Positions 32,201 through 42,549 of a stretch of 64,000 bases of DNA are shown one piece after another. Below the pieces are notes generated by a model. The model was not told where the DNA came from. It made no database searches and was given only the letters and a program-made list of their open reading frames with translations. Source of the DNA: Heterodera schachtii (taxonomy: Eukaryota > Nematoda > Chromadorea > Rhabditida > Heteroderidae); assembly GCA_023374025.1 (NCBI GenBank), contig SIJG01000042.1, positions 310,001-374,000 on the forward strand, read 5' to 3'. The stretch's first letter is position 1; every line of letters begins with the position of its first letter. Position numbers and translations under genes: made by a program.

Positions 32201-33558
32201 TTATGTGGTTTACCGCCCATAAAAATTTTGTTTTTTTTGATTAAGTCTTAAAAAAACTTTCATGGGTTTTGATGGTTGCTGAACAAGAATCCGACGTCCA
32301 TTTCACCCTATTTCGAACCCAGAACCAAAATTCGAACAATAATTTGAAAAAAAAAATTACAAAAAAATATTCTACTGCGAGAATTAGTCTTATAAAAATC
32401 TATTTAATTAAATTGTGTAGTATTAAACTTATAAAAATCTATTTAATTAAATTGTGTAGTATTAAACGCTATTTACGCAGAATCGTATCTATGCGAATCA
32501 TCAGAAGTTATGCACACCATTTCATGTGTTTGTTATAAAGCTAATTCTCGCAGTAGAATATTTTTTTAATTTTTTTTTTCAAATTACTGTTCGAATTTGG
32601 GTTAGGGGTTCGAAATAGGGTGAAATGGACGTCGGATTCGTGTTCAGCGACCATCAAAACCCCTGAAAGTTTTTTTAAAGACTTAATCAAAAAAATTTTT
32701 TAATGGGCGGTAAACCACATAAGTACCATACTTTCGTTTCGTTCATTCAAACCACCAACTTACGGCACAATCAGCAATGGAATTTTCAGTTGATTCGCTA
32801 GCCAACAAATTCCCGTGCATTTGCTGCTCCGGCGCACCGGGGCCGGGAATAATGCTAATTTTGGAGGAACGACTGGAGGAGAAGCGAATGTCATCGTCGA
32901 AAGGGTCGGCCAACTGAAAAGAAAGCGTCGAATGACATCAAAAGTTTGTCGCACCAGCTCATCCAAGTCGCCCATCACTTCCTTGAACAAATTGGAGATA
33001 ATTTCTTGGACTTTGGCCAGCTGAACAATGCCAATTTGGTTGCGGACCATTTGCCAGACTTTGGCAAGAGTCGGTCTTGACTGGACTTGGCCAACAGTCA
33101 TCAGATTAAGCAACGAGGAGAGGGAAACATCGCGATGGCCAGCGGGTTGGAGGACCTTCAACCAAACAGACAATGCACGGGTTTCGAATCACCAATCTCA
33201 CCCTAAGACAGCTCATGCCTAAACACCAAACCAAATTGAGTTCTTCCGAATTTTGGTGTTCTTCCGACGGATCCGGTGGAATAAATTGATTTGTTGACAA
33301 AGTGGAAGTCAACAGAATCTTAATAATGAGTGAGAATGAATTAATTAACCACTGACTAACCTCAACCCGACCGTCGCTCGTCAGAAAGATTTGGTTCAAA
33401 GAAAAAAAACTTTTTGGGCTTTCATTTTGTTTTATGCGCGTGAGGAAATCACATGAACTCGAAAGCACCGAAAGAAGTTCAAACGGTGTAAGACCACCGC
33501 TACGCACCTCTAACAATTCTGCCAAATTGATTTTCTGTTGAGTGTTCTCACCAACCAT
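26287..33558 (-). CDS. KIND-FERM-PDZ scaffold (FRMPD2/PTPN13-like, no phosphatase)
   Basis: Twenty-six exons, all phase-compatible, give about 1514 residues: 33361-33558, 33202-33318, 32955-33155, 32764-32913, 31162-31590, 30718-31101, 30541-30669, 30346-30499, 30191-30293, 29958-30138, 29740-29871, 29512-29690, 29342-29446, 29160-29299, 28926-29018, 28795-28874, 28647-28751, 28520-28604, 28305-28439, 28078-28237, 27823-28029, 27550-27782, 27341-27497, 26773-27061, 26546-26726, 26287-26504. A KIND domain (1-172, NLAELLEVRSGGLTPFELLS; LVWCLGMSCLR) is followed by an acidic linker, FERM (about 494-867; HLNITEHLFFGLALQRQFGE, QAEPLYGAHFYRVHK, IRTLQFDRKRFLLGTIEE) and three PDZ domains (about 925-1033, 1323-1415, 1424-1514). 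The protein ends with the last PDZ strand. Such scaffolds link membrane proteins to cortical actin. One intron starts with GC (28794). Upstream exons are possible. Confidence 0.88.
27121..27260. repeat. dispersed repeat, copy 1
   Basis: The segment with CCATTCGACAGAT, TTTTTCTTCAAAGTATA and CCACCGAGCATC lies in an intron of the FERM/PDZ gene. It matches 52080-52190 in the WDR47 gene in the same sense at roughly 80 percent by eye. It may be an arm or end of a dispersed element whose termini I cannot define. Confidence 0.65.
32188..32735. mobile_element. MITE with GGTACTT ends and 8-bp TSD (ATACTTTC)
   Basis: The element spans 32196-32727 (532 bp) in intron 4 of the KIND-FERM-PDZ gene. The termini GGTACTTATGTGGTTTACC and its complement are followed by long, nearly complete inverted arms of more than 200 bp. 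The exact duplication ATACTTTC lies at 32188-32195 and 32728-32735. The interior carries the palindromic core (GGTTGCTGAACAAGAATCC and its partner) and a short tandem duplication near 32385-32465. Confidence 0.9.
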
Positions 33559-33741
33559 TGACGAAGAGTTAGCTAAATGCAAATGCAAATTTATTTTCAG
33601 TTTTATTTTTGTTTTTTTAATACAATGAATGCTTCAAAGAAATTTGTTAAATTTAAAAATTTAATTTTAATTCGTGAGTTTGTTAATTAAACGCCATAAT
33701 AAATATTTAACCCATCATCATAACACTTTGTAAGGTCACTG
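33559..33741. promoter_or_regulatory. 183-bp divergent promoter region
   Basis: This is the only sequence between the start codons of the KIND-FERM-PDZ gene (-) and the BRCT gene (+). It is AT-rich, with no TATA box I would trust. Both genes must take their core promoters or spliced-leader acceptors from it (or overlap it), unless upstream 5' exons exist. Confidence 0.5.
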
Positions 33742-34848
33742 ATGGATTTTGAAAATGTTGGCACTTCCGTCGCTGCTCCATTTTTGGCACCATTGAGCGG
33801 AATCGTTGTCACATTTACCGGATTGAGCAAAGAAAAACGGGTGAATGTTATTTTCCAAAATTTGGTTTATTTAGGCTGTTTAGCAAGAGTTAATTGGTTT
33901 GCTGCACGAAATGGGAGCGCAAAGTATGGCGGCGATGAATTGCAAAGTCACTCATTTGATCGCTGAGAGATGCGACCCCGAATCCGAGAAATACAAGGCA
34001 ACTTTTCCAGAAGCAAACGGCGCCGTTTTGAGTTGCCTTGCAACCACAACTATTTAGTTTGCTTTAAGGAAGCTCGGCGCAGGAAATTGCCGGTGTTGTT
34101 ACCTTCATGGGTTTTTGCTGCCAATTCCATGGACCGCCGTTTAAAGGACACTTTAAATGTCATCACTTCAGAGAAACACCTTGACACTCATAAAACTCCA
34201 CTTTTTGCTGGATGTGTATGTTTAATAATTTTTCTTATGAAATTCGGTGCAGCCGATTAATTCCAATTCCCAGTGAAATTCGTAAATTGGGTTTCTCGTC
34301 TTTTACTTATTTCTATTGAACTTGTAGTCTCTCTCACTTCAGGGTCATTCAATAGGTATATTATCTTTTTTTGCATAAAACTGTTTAAGAGCAGAATTTA
34401 TTACTTTCCTTTCTCAGGCTTTTTGTAATACAGATTTAAAAAAGGACAACAGTTAGTTTTTCGGTTGATTCATTGTTCGTCTTGCCATTTTCCAGGAAGT
34501 CACAGTGTCCGGCTTCCCCGGCGCCGACCGCGTTGACATTGGCCGTCTCGTCGAGTTGCACGGCGGGGTGTTCACCGGACAGATGAGCCGTTCTTCGTGT
34601 ACGCATTTAATCGCAGCCACAAATTCGGGCGAAAAATTCCGTAAGGCGCGCGAATGGGGCACTGTTTGGGTGGTGACGAGCCGATGGCTTCGCAAATGCA
34701 TTGAAACGGCACGACCGATATTTAATTTTAATTTCTTCATTTTATTTTCCAGGGATATCGTTTATCGGAGAGTCGTTTTGCGCATTCACACGACGAAGAC
34801 AAACAGCAAAGGGTTTCCCCAACTTTTTCTCTGATGGCGAAAAAATGA
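33742..34848 (+). CDS. small tandem-BRCT protein (TopBP1/PTIP-type BRCTs)
   Basis: Five exons (33742-33840, 33884-34024, 34069-34215, 34496-34708, 34753-34848) give 231 residues. BRCT1 spans about residues 18-115 (GIVVTFTGLSKEKRQELIGL, CKVTHLIAERCDPESEKYKA, VLLPSWVFAA). BRCT2 spans about 128-210 (LFAGCEVTVSGFPGADR, FTGQMSRSSCTHLIAATNSG, WVVTSRWLRKCIETGYRLSE). A short charged tail ends the protein. Such pairs bind phosphopeptides in the DNA-damage response. The size is far below TopBP1 or PTIP, so this is either a compact family member or a gene with unrecognised downstream exons. The last intron starts with GC (34709), which alone restores the CIETGYR motif. The exact orthology is unknown. 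Confidence 0.8.
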
Positions 34849-36809
34849 AAGATATTTGAATTCGTATTTGCCGTTCGAATTAAGTCGAAAGAGAAATTAG
34901 GATCGGATTCCCCGACACTGGAACCCCAGAAAAACTATATCAAAAATCTTTTTTCGGAAAGAGAGCCCATTACATTATTCCCGACCATTTTTTTGAGTTT
35001 TATAGCCATTGGATTGTTGTGCTCAATATCAAAAAATTGCTAATTATATCATTATTTTTATTTTTTTAAAATTATTTGTGCTTAATAAATGCTCCTCTGT
35101 TCTTCAATTGAAATGGCTGTGGTGGTAAAACTTCGGGTCTGTTTGGTCGAAGAGTTAGCTGGTGTAGAATTCCGCTTATTTCTTGTAAATTCAGGTCAAA
35201 AATGATGACGGTTTTTGACATAAAAGTGGTCCCTTCTATAAGTTACCATTAGAGACCGACTAAAAATGCACTCAAAAATCGCAAAAAAGGCAGCAAAATT
35301 AAAAAAAAAAGACACGAAAATCCCGAAAAAGGCATGAAAATAGGCATTTAATTTTTTTTAAATTTTATAATTTTTTTCGAATAAGAAAATTTTCAAACAA
35401 AGTGAAAAATGTGTTTTTTTTTTGGCAATGGTAAAGGATTGTGGTCCCTAATTTATTTATTTTTTAATTTATTTTTTATTTTCGGCTCAAAATCAGTTTC
35501 CGGGGGTTTTCGAGGGTGCTGATTACGAATCTTAACTCGGGTTTACCCAATTCCGAACCCCGGAGCCGAATTCGAACAAAAAGTTGAAAAATTTTTTCAA
35601 GGGTGCATTTTTTGGGGGGTAAATACTTCTAATTCATTTAACAACTATTTATTTTTGATGTAAAACAATGCTTCAATTGTTTAATTAAATAAAATGCACA
35701 ATTTCCGCCAAAATTTGACCGGTTTTAACTTATATTTTTGGAAAAATTTTTTCTATTTTTTGTTCGAATTCGGGTCCGGGGTTCGGAATTGGGCAAATCC
35801 GAGTTCAGGTTCGTAATCAGCACCCTCGAAAACCCCCGGAAACTGATTTTGAGCCGAAAATGAAAAAGTTAAATTAGGGACCACAATTCTTTACCATTGC
35901 CTTTTTTTTTTGCTCAATATATTGGAACTAATGCGCAGAAAAAAGGCATATGCCTCAAAAGTCGGTCTCTAGTTATCATGTCACACATTTGCTTTAGAAT
36001 TCGAATGTTAGCCGTCGAAATAAGAAGCCATAAAATCAAATCCTTTCTTTGATCACTTGACAATGTTCTAACACTTGTCTACGCGCTTGTGATTGATGGT
36101 GTGGCCTTGAAACAATAAATTTTACATAATTGAACTTGTGCATTTCGTGTTTTCTCATTGTAAATTTTCTCTTTTACTTGTATTTATAATTCTAGAAACT
36201 ATAAACTGTAGTAGAGCCGAAAAAACACAATACATATAAATGTTTTTCTTTAAAAAAGTGACTAGGTTGTATGTATTCCAAAGCGAAATTAATGAAAAAG
36301 AAAAGAGAAACGACGCCAGAGTTAGGATTTTCTCTGCACCTATATCTCTCTGCCCGTGATGCATTCGACCTTGCAAAATTACATTCCTAACTTGCCTATT
36401 TAATCAATTGATTGTGAGACTAATCTCCCTCCAGCTTATTCAGGTCTTCAAAACCCGCATAAGCTGCAAGGGAGCGAGAATGTACAGGAGGAGCGGAGCC
36501 AGACAGAGGGTCTGCGGCCCGTGGTTAATATTTTGCCTATTCGTTAGCACGCATTCCCATCCCTTTCTGATTAATGCTAAAATACCCAACATTAATACAT
36601 ACTTTGGTCCTCCTTTTAAAATTGAGTACAATCCTTCACAGATTTCATTCTTATCGGTGTGATTTTAGATTTTATCGTTCTATTTTCATCTTTGGATTTA
36701 CCGCTGATCGAATCGCAAAAGGGAATTGTTTGGTGCTTCGTTTTGTTTCGGTTCGATCGGCAGGTCTTATAAATAAAAGTTCTTTTTCAGTTGTCTTCAG
36801 TTTTTTGCG
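34849..36809. other. repeat-bearing spacer between BRCT gene and rsr-1
   Basis: This nearly 2-kb AT-rich region holds a hAT-like MITE (35250-35971), annotated separately. The remainder, including 36000-36800, shows no exon I can support. Two short 3' acceptor-like stretches, ending in TTTTTCAG at about 36790 and TTGTCTTCAG at 36800, lie just before the rsr-1 start codon and could receive a spliced leader. Confidence 0.5.
35242..35979. mobile_element. hAT-like MITE, TSD GTTACCAT/GTTATCAT
   Basis: The element spans 35250-35971 (722 bp). Its termini are TAGAGACCGAC and GTCGGTCTCTA, fitting the TAGAG-type hAT end. The 8-bp flanks match at seven of eight positions. Inner inverted arms (GGGGTTTTCGAGGGTGCTGA near 35508 and its complement near 35830) contain the recurrent palindromic core with GAATTCGAACAAAAAGT. 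Confidence 0.85.
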
Positions 36810-38147
36810 ATGGATGCCGGCTTTTACAGAGGGACCTCGTCAGAGCAGGACATCCGTTTCACTGACAAGGAACGCAAATTGTTAAGGCAAATGAAGTTCG
36901 AAAATGTGCTTGAAACAAAGGTTGTTGTCTTCACTTTTTGTTGTTTGACTGCACTTGACTAAGGTCGACTTGGCAAAGATAAATCTTGATGTTATCAAGC
37001 CGTGGATAACGCTTAAACTGAACGAAATTCTCGGGATGGAAGACGACGTGGTGGTGGAATATGTGTTCACGCAGCTTGAGGAGAAGGAGCTGAACCCGAA
37101 GAAAATGCAAATCAACCTCACCGGGTTTCTGAATGCGCGCAGGGCTCGCGAATTTATGGTATTTTTTCATCTCTTGGATCACCTTTTGTCATTTTAGGCA
37201 GAAATGTGGCAAATGTTTGTCGAAGCCCAAGACAGCCCCGAAGGGATTCCAACGAGTTTAGTGGAGAAGAAAGGTGCAGGAACTTAAGGTAGGCTGAATA
37301 GTTGGTTTGAGAAAATGTCCCCATAAAATTTGCAAATTCTTTTGCTTAAACGTTTTTAAACACTGCAAATGTTTAAATTCGAAAAAACAGCATAAATAAT
37401 CGTATTGCGTTAAGGCATCAAATTCGAACAAACAGCCAATGCAGACGTACCACAAAGCGACGGAAGTGGACTGGAACCAGCGGTACCAAACACTGACGGG
37501 CGGACGCTATGGGAAAATGGACCCAAAAGCCCAAGTGAGCAAATCGCAATAAGTCTGATACTTTTACGAAAGGTCGAGGAGGAGGACCCCCAGCGAAGGC
37601 GGCGCGACCCGGAAGATGACAGAGATGAAAGGGCGGAGAGACGAATGAAGTACGAAGAGGGGCGATTCAAAGAGAGGAAGGCAAGTGGGCACAAATACAT
37701 CGGTTAGTACTCACCTCCCCCAATAAATTAAATTTAGGATTTGTTACGTGAGAAACAACGGCACGAAGAAAAACGCCGAGAACGCACTTCTTCGCCCGAG
37801 TCACCACCGTCGATCCGCCGTTTCAGCGAGAGCGGAAAAAGTGGAGAAGAAAAAAAGGCAGCGGTAGGAGGCGGACTGACCAGTAAATCTCAATTAAAGT
37901 AAGGTGGGAAAAAAGCACTCGAGGAAGAGATTAACGAATTAAGGGGCAGACAAAACGGCGACGATGAAAAAGAAAAGTACCGCTTAACTTTGTTTATTAA
38001 TAAAACAAAATTTGTAGGAGGAAGAAAAACAAAAAGGAAAAGAGTCACAAGAGACATCGCAGCGACTCGGACAGTGGGGACGAACGTGGGAAGAAGAAGA
38101 AGCACAAGAAGGAAAAGAAAAGCAAAAAGCATAAGGAGAGGGACTGA
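36810..38147 (+). CDS. rsr-1: SRRM1-like PWI-domain splicing coactivator
   Basis: Exons 36810-36920, 36964-37158, 37198-37288, 37415-37534, 37573-37680, 37738-37882, 37916-37976 and 38018-38147. The N-terminus MDAGFYRGTSSEQDIRFTD and the PWI domain (NLDVIKPWITLKLNEILGME; INLTGFLNARRAREF) are diagnostic of SRm160/SRRM1, which binds RNA and bridges splicing factors in the nucleus. The rest is charged: YEEGRFKERK, DLLREKQRHEEKRRERTSS, and a lysine/histidine/serine tail ending KKHKERD. The family's long RS region is much shorter here. Intron 5 must start with GC (37681, GCAAGT), because the nearby GT donor gives a stop. Exon 3 carries one extra base near 37273: as written a TAA follows EKKGAGT, while skipping a G reads EKKVQELK. 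Confidence 0.88.
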
Positions 38148-38424
38148 AACTGTCGGAAAGCAATCGCTGTTTTGCACAAGCACTATTCGCAACAGCCATT
38201 TTCATTGTTTCATTTATCAAGCGATAAAGATATGCAGTGACATCATCTCAATCATTTTAGCAGTTTGAACCGGGTACAATTTTGGGGACCGTATGTGCTC
38301 AGGTACAATTAATGTACAGGCTAATCATTGTTCGCATTTGTCAGAACTGAAAAATTAAGATCGATTCGATCGACAAAGGAAAAAAAGAAAATGCAATGTG
38401 TAAAAGTTTCGTCAGCTTAAATGT

Positions 38425-41334
38425 TCAGCGATTGCATGTCATTCCCCCACAGCATTTGCCTTCGCTCAACTCCATGTCCAACATTACCTCCTCCTCCTCT
38501 CTTTTCTTCTGCCGCTCCGCCTCTCTTTGTGCCAATTCCAATTCCGCTCCAATTCGATGCTGAGAATGCCAAAGATCGGCGTATTTACCACCTACAAAAA
38601 TGACTCCGCGTCAGTACGTTACTTGGTCGAATTAAGTCATTACGTACCTGGCAACCCCACCAGTTGGGAGTGCGTGCCAGACTCGACGACCATCCCCCGG
38701 TCCAACACGTAAATGATGTCCGCGTCGACAATGGTGGCCAACCGGTGGGCAATGAACAACGATGTTCGACCAGAGAATGCTTTCTTCAGCGAACGCATTA
38801 TATTTTCCTCAGTAATAGCGTCCAATGACGAAGTGGCCTCATCGTAAACAATCTGAGAAAAAGACGGACGTCCCTTTTCTTTAAATACCCCAATTCCAAT
38901 TCTCTCATTTCTTTGACTCCCTTACAATTGGCGCGTCTTTGAGAATTGCCCGTGCGATGGCTACTCTCTGTTTCTCTCCGCCGGAAAGTTTCAGTCCCCT
39001 CTCCCCGACAATTGTGTCGTATCCCGCGGGCATCCCTAAGATGGCATTGTGAAGGTCCGCAGTCTTTGCCACTTCGAATACCTAATTCGTTTTGATATTT
39101 TAAAATTTTAAAAATTTATAATACAGAAAACCTTTGGTTCAAATTCAAGCAATTTTTATTTCATTGTTCTAAAAACCTTCTCCATTGGTGCTGCACTGTC
39201 CCCATAATGGATATTGTACAGAATGGTATCATGAAACAGCACACTGTCCTGGGGGACAATTGCAATTGCTCGACGAAGGCTGTCCAATTTGACGGCGGCG
39301 ATGTCCTGTCCATTAATGCGAATTTGACCGCTTTGTGGGTCGCAGAGACGGTAGAGCAGTCGGACAATCGTCGATTTGCCGGAACCCGAACCACCGACGA
39401 GGGCAACTTTCTTACCCGAAGGCACGTCAAAGGACAAAGAACGGAGAATAGGTTTGCCGGGGATGTAACTAAATATGGATGAAATCAACTTTGGCTGGCA
39501 TACTAAGCGAAAAACGGACGCGAAAGTGATGTCGCGAAAAGAAATTTGCGAATTGGGGGGAGATACATCCAAAATAGGGGCATCGATGCGATCGACGACG
39601 CGACTCTCCAGCTTAATCAACGAAAACATCGTCTGCATGTCGAGAAAGCATGAAATAGAGAAGGAAGGGGCAACAGTCAAAAACCTTTTGACCTCCCATT
39701 AAATACCTTGGCGAATGTCACGGTAAACGGAGCCGAGAAAATTTAATGGGATGGACATTTGGAAAAGAAGCGTGTTGACCAGCACTATGTCACCCACACT
39801 CATAACACCTTCAATGAAAGTGCAATGATAATGAGACTAGACCATATAATAATAATCACCGCTTTGCACATTAAATGCCGCCAAACACATAACTCCCACC
39901 AAACCAGCACTGAAAATGGCACTTTGGGTGAAATTGAGTAGTGCCAACGAAGTGGAGGTTTTCAGCGATGCGTGCTCAAACCGCCGCATGAAATAGTCGT
40001 AACGGTCCGCCTCCAACCGTTCATTGTTGAAGTACTAAAAATGGGGGTAGAATTTCGAGCAGATGCCCCCACCTTCCCGCCGTGCCTTCACTGTCTCATA
40101 GTTTATCAGTGAATCAATTGCTCTGTTCCCCGCTTCATTGTCTGCCTCGTTCATTTGTAGTCGAAATTTGGTCCTCCATTGAGTGATTCCAACTGTTGCG
40201 GTGGCGTACATACCCAAACAGCCAGCCATTGCCCAAGTAAACTGTGGACCGCATTTGGTGTACTATAAAAAAGTCGAGTCACGCGCTTTCGTGCAAATGC
40301 ATTTACAAAAATCGTGCCGACGAGTGCCATTTCGAACGCAGTCGGAAGGATATTGAAGACCAATGAGTTGAGAGTGGTGCTCATCCCACGTGTCCCCCGG
40401 TCGATTGCCTTCATAATACATTTTTAAAGTATAACAAATGGCCAGTGAACTTTGGACAATGCGCCAGTCTGCCGATTGAGGTGAAAGGAAAGATCGAGGC
40501 TGTGCAAATGCAGGAAAATGTTACGGGAAATGTCGCGGATTGACCGCTGGGCGACACGCGCAAAAACAGCGTTTCGAAGCTGGAAAACGGCCTATTGTGG
40601 GAAGGAGTCAAACCGAAAAAACGCACTTCGTTGAAGAGCGAAGTGCCGCCCCTCGCGGCGCCGTCGAAAATTAAAAAAAAATTCTTGGTCATTGTCAAAA
40701 ACACTCACAGGCAATTATCAGAGCAATTCCCGCCGACAGAATGGCTTCGCCAGGCAATGCGAATCCGAGCGAAAGCTCCGCCGGGAGTTTCCCATTAAAA
40801 AAGTCAACGATGTCGCGAAGGACGAACGGAACGGTCGCATTCAGAAGCTGGAGAAAACGTATTTTGAATAACTAAATGGATCACCGACCTTAGCAGCGAT
40901 GAGCAAGGAAAAGGCGAAAAGTACACGGCCCTTCACGCGCCACTGTCCCTTAGGCCAAACGTGGCGCGCGAGTCGTTTGGCCATTTCCAAGCCACTGGGC
41001 GTCACGCCACCGAGGCCCTACACCAATAAAAGGCATAAAAAGAAAGCAATCTTTAATTGACCATAGAACAATCCGAAAGAACAATTAATCCAAACCCATG
41101 TTTTGCAAATTAAAATCTTATTGTCAGCTTAATTTGGTCGCTTACATTAACTGGAACACCAGAGGGAGGTAAGGCATGGAAATGACGAAATAAACGCGTC
41201 GAACGCCTCAACTGCGGAATTTAAAAGATAAGAAACATACAAGAATAAAGGGATTCCACCTCAGAGTTTGAGAATCGTATAAACTGTCGCCGAGAAAAGA
41301 GAGATGCCTTTAGGAGACACTGATGAGAAAACAT
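38425..41334 (-). CDS. abtm-1: mitochondrial ABC transporter ABTM-1 (ABCB7/Atm1)
   Basis: Fifteen exons: 41260-41334, 41146-41211, 40889-41017, 40709-40847, 40627-40664, 40451-40579, 40307-40408, 40086-40262, 39860-40034, 39707-39808, 39520-39640, 39177-39468, 38926-39081, 38648-38852, 38425-38591. They give about 690 residues. The N-terminus [20 protein letters not shown] looks like a mitochondrial presequence. Membrane half: [40 protein letters not shown]. Nucleotide-binding domain: Walker [10 protein letters not shown], signature [15 protein letters not shown], Walker [13 protein letters not shown]-loop IAHRL. It exports a sulfur-containing product from the matrix for cytosolic Fe-S assembly. 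One intron starts with GC (40085). Two introns appear to end in CG rather than AG (before 40664 and 39640). Confidence 0.92.
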
Positions 41335-41597
41335 AAGCAGAGACTAAACGGAGGTAAAACGAAAAACATTTACTAACAATAAATAAAGAAATTGTAATTT
41401 TAGGCAGAATAAATAAAATACTGTTTTTGTTTCGAATTCGTACAAAAAAATTTTTTATGCAGAACTAATTTGAATGTCATTCTTGATTAAAGAAAATTTG
41501 ACAAGTGTAAAAGTTGGAAATGAATGGGAAATTACAAGAGTACATCGATTACAGGGAAAAAGTCGAAACGGTCTGAAGGACGTCTTTCTTTTCTTTT

Positions 41598-42549
41598 TCA
41601 CTCCCACAATTCTTCGGTGCGTCCAAATTTGTAAACCAATGAAGCCACAAAAATAAAGAATGTGTGGAGAAAAAGCGCGATTCCCGGCCAATTGTCATTT
41701 TGTCCTTCTTTAAGTACGAAGTCACCGAACCTAATGAAAGAAAATTACCTATTTAAAATAATAAGTGGACTTACATGACCCAAACGCCGGCCACAATACA
41801 GGCGAACGATCCGATAAAACCGAACATAAGCCAAAGGCGAGCACCTAATTGTGACGAGTTTCATATAATATTTGGATAATAAACATTACCTTTCACTCCG
41901 AGGACTCCCTCGTCAAGGTAATTGCCTTGGATTGCGCTGTTGGAGACAGAATTAACCCTTAAACTCAACTCGTTTATATATAGGACAACGTATGGGATTT
42001 ACATAAACATCGCAATGGTGCAGGCCACAGTAAGCGCAAAATACCTAATAGCAATCAAACAATATTAGGGTTTGTGTTTCGTTATTTTACCAGGTACTAA
42101 TTAGTTTGGGTCCCTTTTTTTAAAAAAAGGGGACCATTTTGTATAACTCGTTCTTAGGGGTTTTCGGGGTAGCGATCAGGAATCCCATATCTATTTCGAC
42201 CAATTCATACCCGAACAAAAAGTCGGAAAACTAATTTTGCGAATTATCGACATGTTTCTAATTCGGGTTAGGGATTAGGAATTGGTCAAAATGAATACCA
42301 AATTCATGTTAAGAGACGTTAACTGGTACCATTTTTTTACCAATTTGTCCAATGTGCTTTTTGCGCAGTGACCGCTGTGTCAATCATAAGCCACCAAGCC
42401 AAAAAGAACTGAAAATATTAGAAAATTGTCAACAACTAACCAGAAAAAATAACTACCAGAAACCCTGATGCAACGGCTGAATATGTGTTCCGTTTGGTAT
42501 CCCAGTCGAAGTGTGCCTGATGTGGGAGCGCATCCAAACAACCAGCCAT
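41598..42549 (-). CDS. TMEM50: TMEM50-family four-pass membrane protein
   Basis: Six exons (42457-42549, 42341-42408, 42003-42044, 41890-41957, 41775-41844, 41598-41730) give 157 residues, the same length as human TMEM50A. Recognisable stretches are DWDTKRNTYSAVASGFLFF, WWLMIDTAV, VNSVSNSAIQGNY, GARLWLMFGFIGSF and the end FIFVASLVYKFGRTEELWE. The family sits in the endoplasmic reticulum and late secretory membranes with no established activity. Its stop lies 263 nt upstream of the abtm-1 start codon on the same strand, so the two may be co-transcribed. Intron 2 contains a palindromic element. Confidence 0.93.
42093..42330. repeat. palindromic element in TMEM50 intron 2
   Basis: The ends GGTACTAATTAG and GTTAACTGGTACC resemble the GGTACTT family. 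The interior has the recurrent core (GGGGTTTTCGGGGTAGCGAT, TTTCGACCAATTC, GAACAAAAAGTCGG) and an imperfect complement (GAATTGGTCAAAATGAA). The duplicated flank is unclear. The right end abuts the 5' splice site of the host intron within about ten bases. Confidence 0.65.

Noticed and set aside
32385..32470. A short tandem repeat as a CRISPR-like array
   Set aside because: It is a two-copy duplication inside a MITE in a eukaryotic intron, with no spacer-repeat periodicity.
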